Assembly: GCA_043228905.1 (NCBI GenBank)
Contig: JBHGNT010000008.1
Span: 21,638,001-21,702,000 of the forward strand
From: Azolla caroliniana
Lineage: Eukaryota; Polypodiophyta
Reading direction: 5' to 3'
DNA length: 64,000 bases
In this document: one piece after another, positions 63,586 to 64,000 of the stretch
Layout: every line of letters begins with the position of its first letter
How positions within the stretch are numbered: position 1 is the first letter of the stretch
Program-made: the position numbers and the translations under genes
The notes under the pieces: generated by a model
Told to the model about the DNA's origin: nothing
The model's input: the letters and a program-made list of their open reading frames with translations, nothing else
Database searches by the model: none

Positions 63586-64000
63586 ATGGATGAAGAATAT
63601 CTCATGAAGGCAATGTCAAAGATGATGATGGAATTTTCAAGAAAAGGGAAACGACGAGATGTGGCCCAACAAGTCGTCGAGAGTGTGATCAAGCAAGTCG
63701 ACTATTTCAACGATGTTGAAGTCCAAAATTTTCTAAAAGCCTACAATGCCAAGATGGATTCGAGATGTGTGAACGAAGCTATGACGTTGGAGTCATTTTG
63801 TCGCGTGGTGGCTGAACTGATCTACAAAGAGGTAAAAGAGCTTCGAGAAGCTCAGGATTCATGGGTGACTTTCGAGGAGGCTCTATTGGAGGCTTATGGC
63901 TACGAGAGACCAAAGGGACGAGGATAGCGTGAGTTCGACCAGTGGGTGGCATCGGTGAAGACCCACCAAAGCGCAAAACACGCATTCCTAGACTTCGAGC
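63586..64000 (+). pseudogene. gag: element F: partial gypsy-type gag, runs off the window
   Basis: ATG 63,586 begins MDEEYLMKAMSKMMMEF. The pattern YFNDVEVQNFLKAYNAKMDS and DSWVTFEEALLEAYGYERP follows the order of the Gy-B Gag (RFDGKDATKYLASYGAEM; RTWEEFEGRRAPAFEAKV). It is thus a distant relative of the Gy-A/Gy-B family. A TAG at 63,925 interrupts, and the same frame goes on as REFDQWVASVKTHQSAKHAF to the window end. No LTR or primer site precedes it. Confidence 0.6.

Overview
This 64 kb window is plant nuclear DNA made almost entirely of mobile elements nested inside one another. I saw no ordinary host gene and no rRNA or tRNA gene. The land-plant assignment rests on Ty1/copia and Ty3/gypsy elements with initiator-Met-tRNA-type primer sites, a chromovirus with a chromodomain, an L1-type LINE, spliced genes and CG-rich young elements beside AT-rich decayed ones. 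A non-seed plant (bryophyte, lycophyte or fern) is possible, but that is weak inference.

Left part (1-21,830). An inverted, internally deleted DNA transposon (X2) has its ends at 1,220 and 20,280. Inside it lies a 5'-truncated L1-type LINE (minus strand, 17,062-19,245, probably resuming at 1,666-1,517). The LINE is in turn split by a composite Ty3/gypsy element (Gy-C, 1,667-17,061). Gy-C has two gag-pol units, a 636-bp tandem duplication and a long extra coiled-coil reading frame after integrase. A Ty1/copia fragment (Co-H, LTR plus gag) follows and is cut at its zinc knuckle by the next element.

Right part (21,831-63,574). This is a nested stack I could take apart from boundaries, target-site duplications and reading-frame continuity. 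A chromovirus, Gy-D (about 5.3 kb without its inserts), contains Gy-E (25,063-31,364, duplication ATTTT) and a solo LTR, S (32,488-32,904 plus 62,346-62,647). S contains a DNA transposon, X1 (32,905-62,345; about 9.6 kb without inserts). X1 contains an intact-looking copia element, Co-G (35,639-41,035, duplication GATAA), and a gypsy element, Gy-A (46,806-61,223, duplication ACGT). Gy-A contains an intact-looking relative, Gy-B (51,218-58,483, duplication ACGT). The deepest path is Co-H, D, S, X1, A, B. A separate partial gag (F) runs off the right end.

The most interesting object is X1. It has short imperfect terminal inverted repeats and two divergent genes. The minus-strand gene (42,502-33,991) is spliced and encodes a bacterial-type beta-class DNA amino-methyltransferase behind a ParB/sulfiredoxin-like region. 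The plus-strand gene (44,774-46,805, resuming 61,224-61,979) encodes a DUF7869-type protein that I suspect is the transposase. Between them lies an array of 14 near-palindromes on a strict 51-bp period. The array's core half-sites, GATAC and GTATC, recur as a spaced palindrome about 100 bp inside all four X-family ends in the window. Together these suggest a DNA transposon that carries its own DNA-modification gene and its own clustered binding site. Both X1 genes are now broken by stops, frameshifts and insertions.
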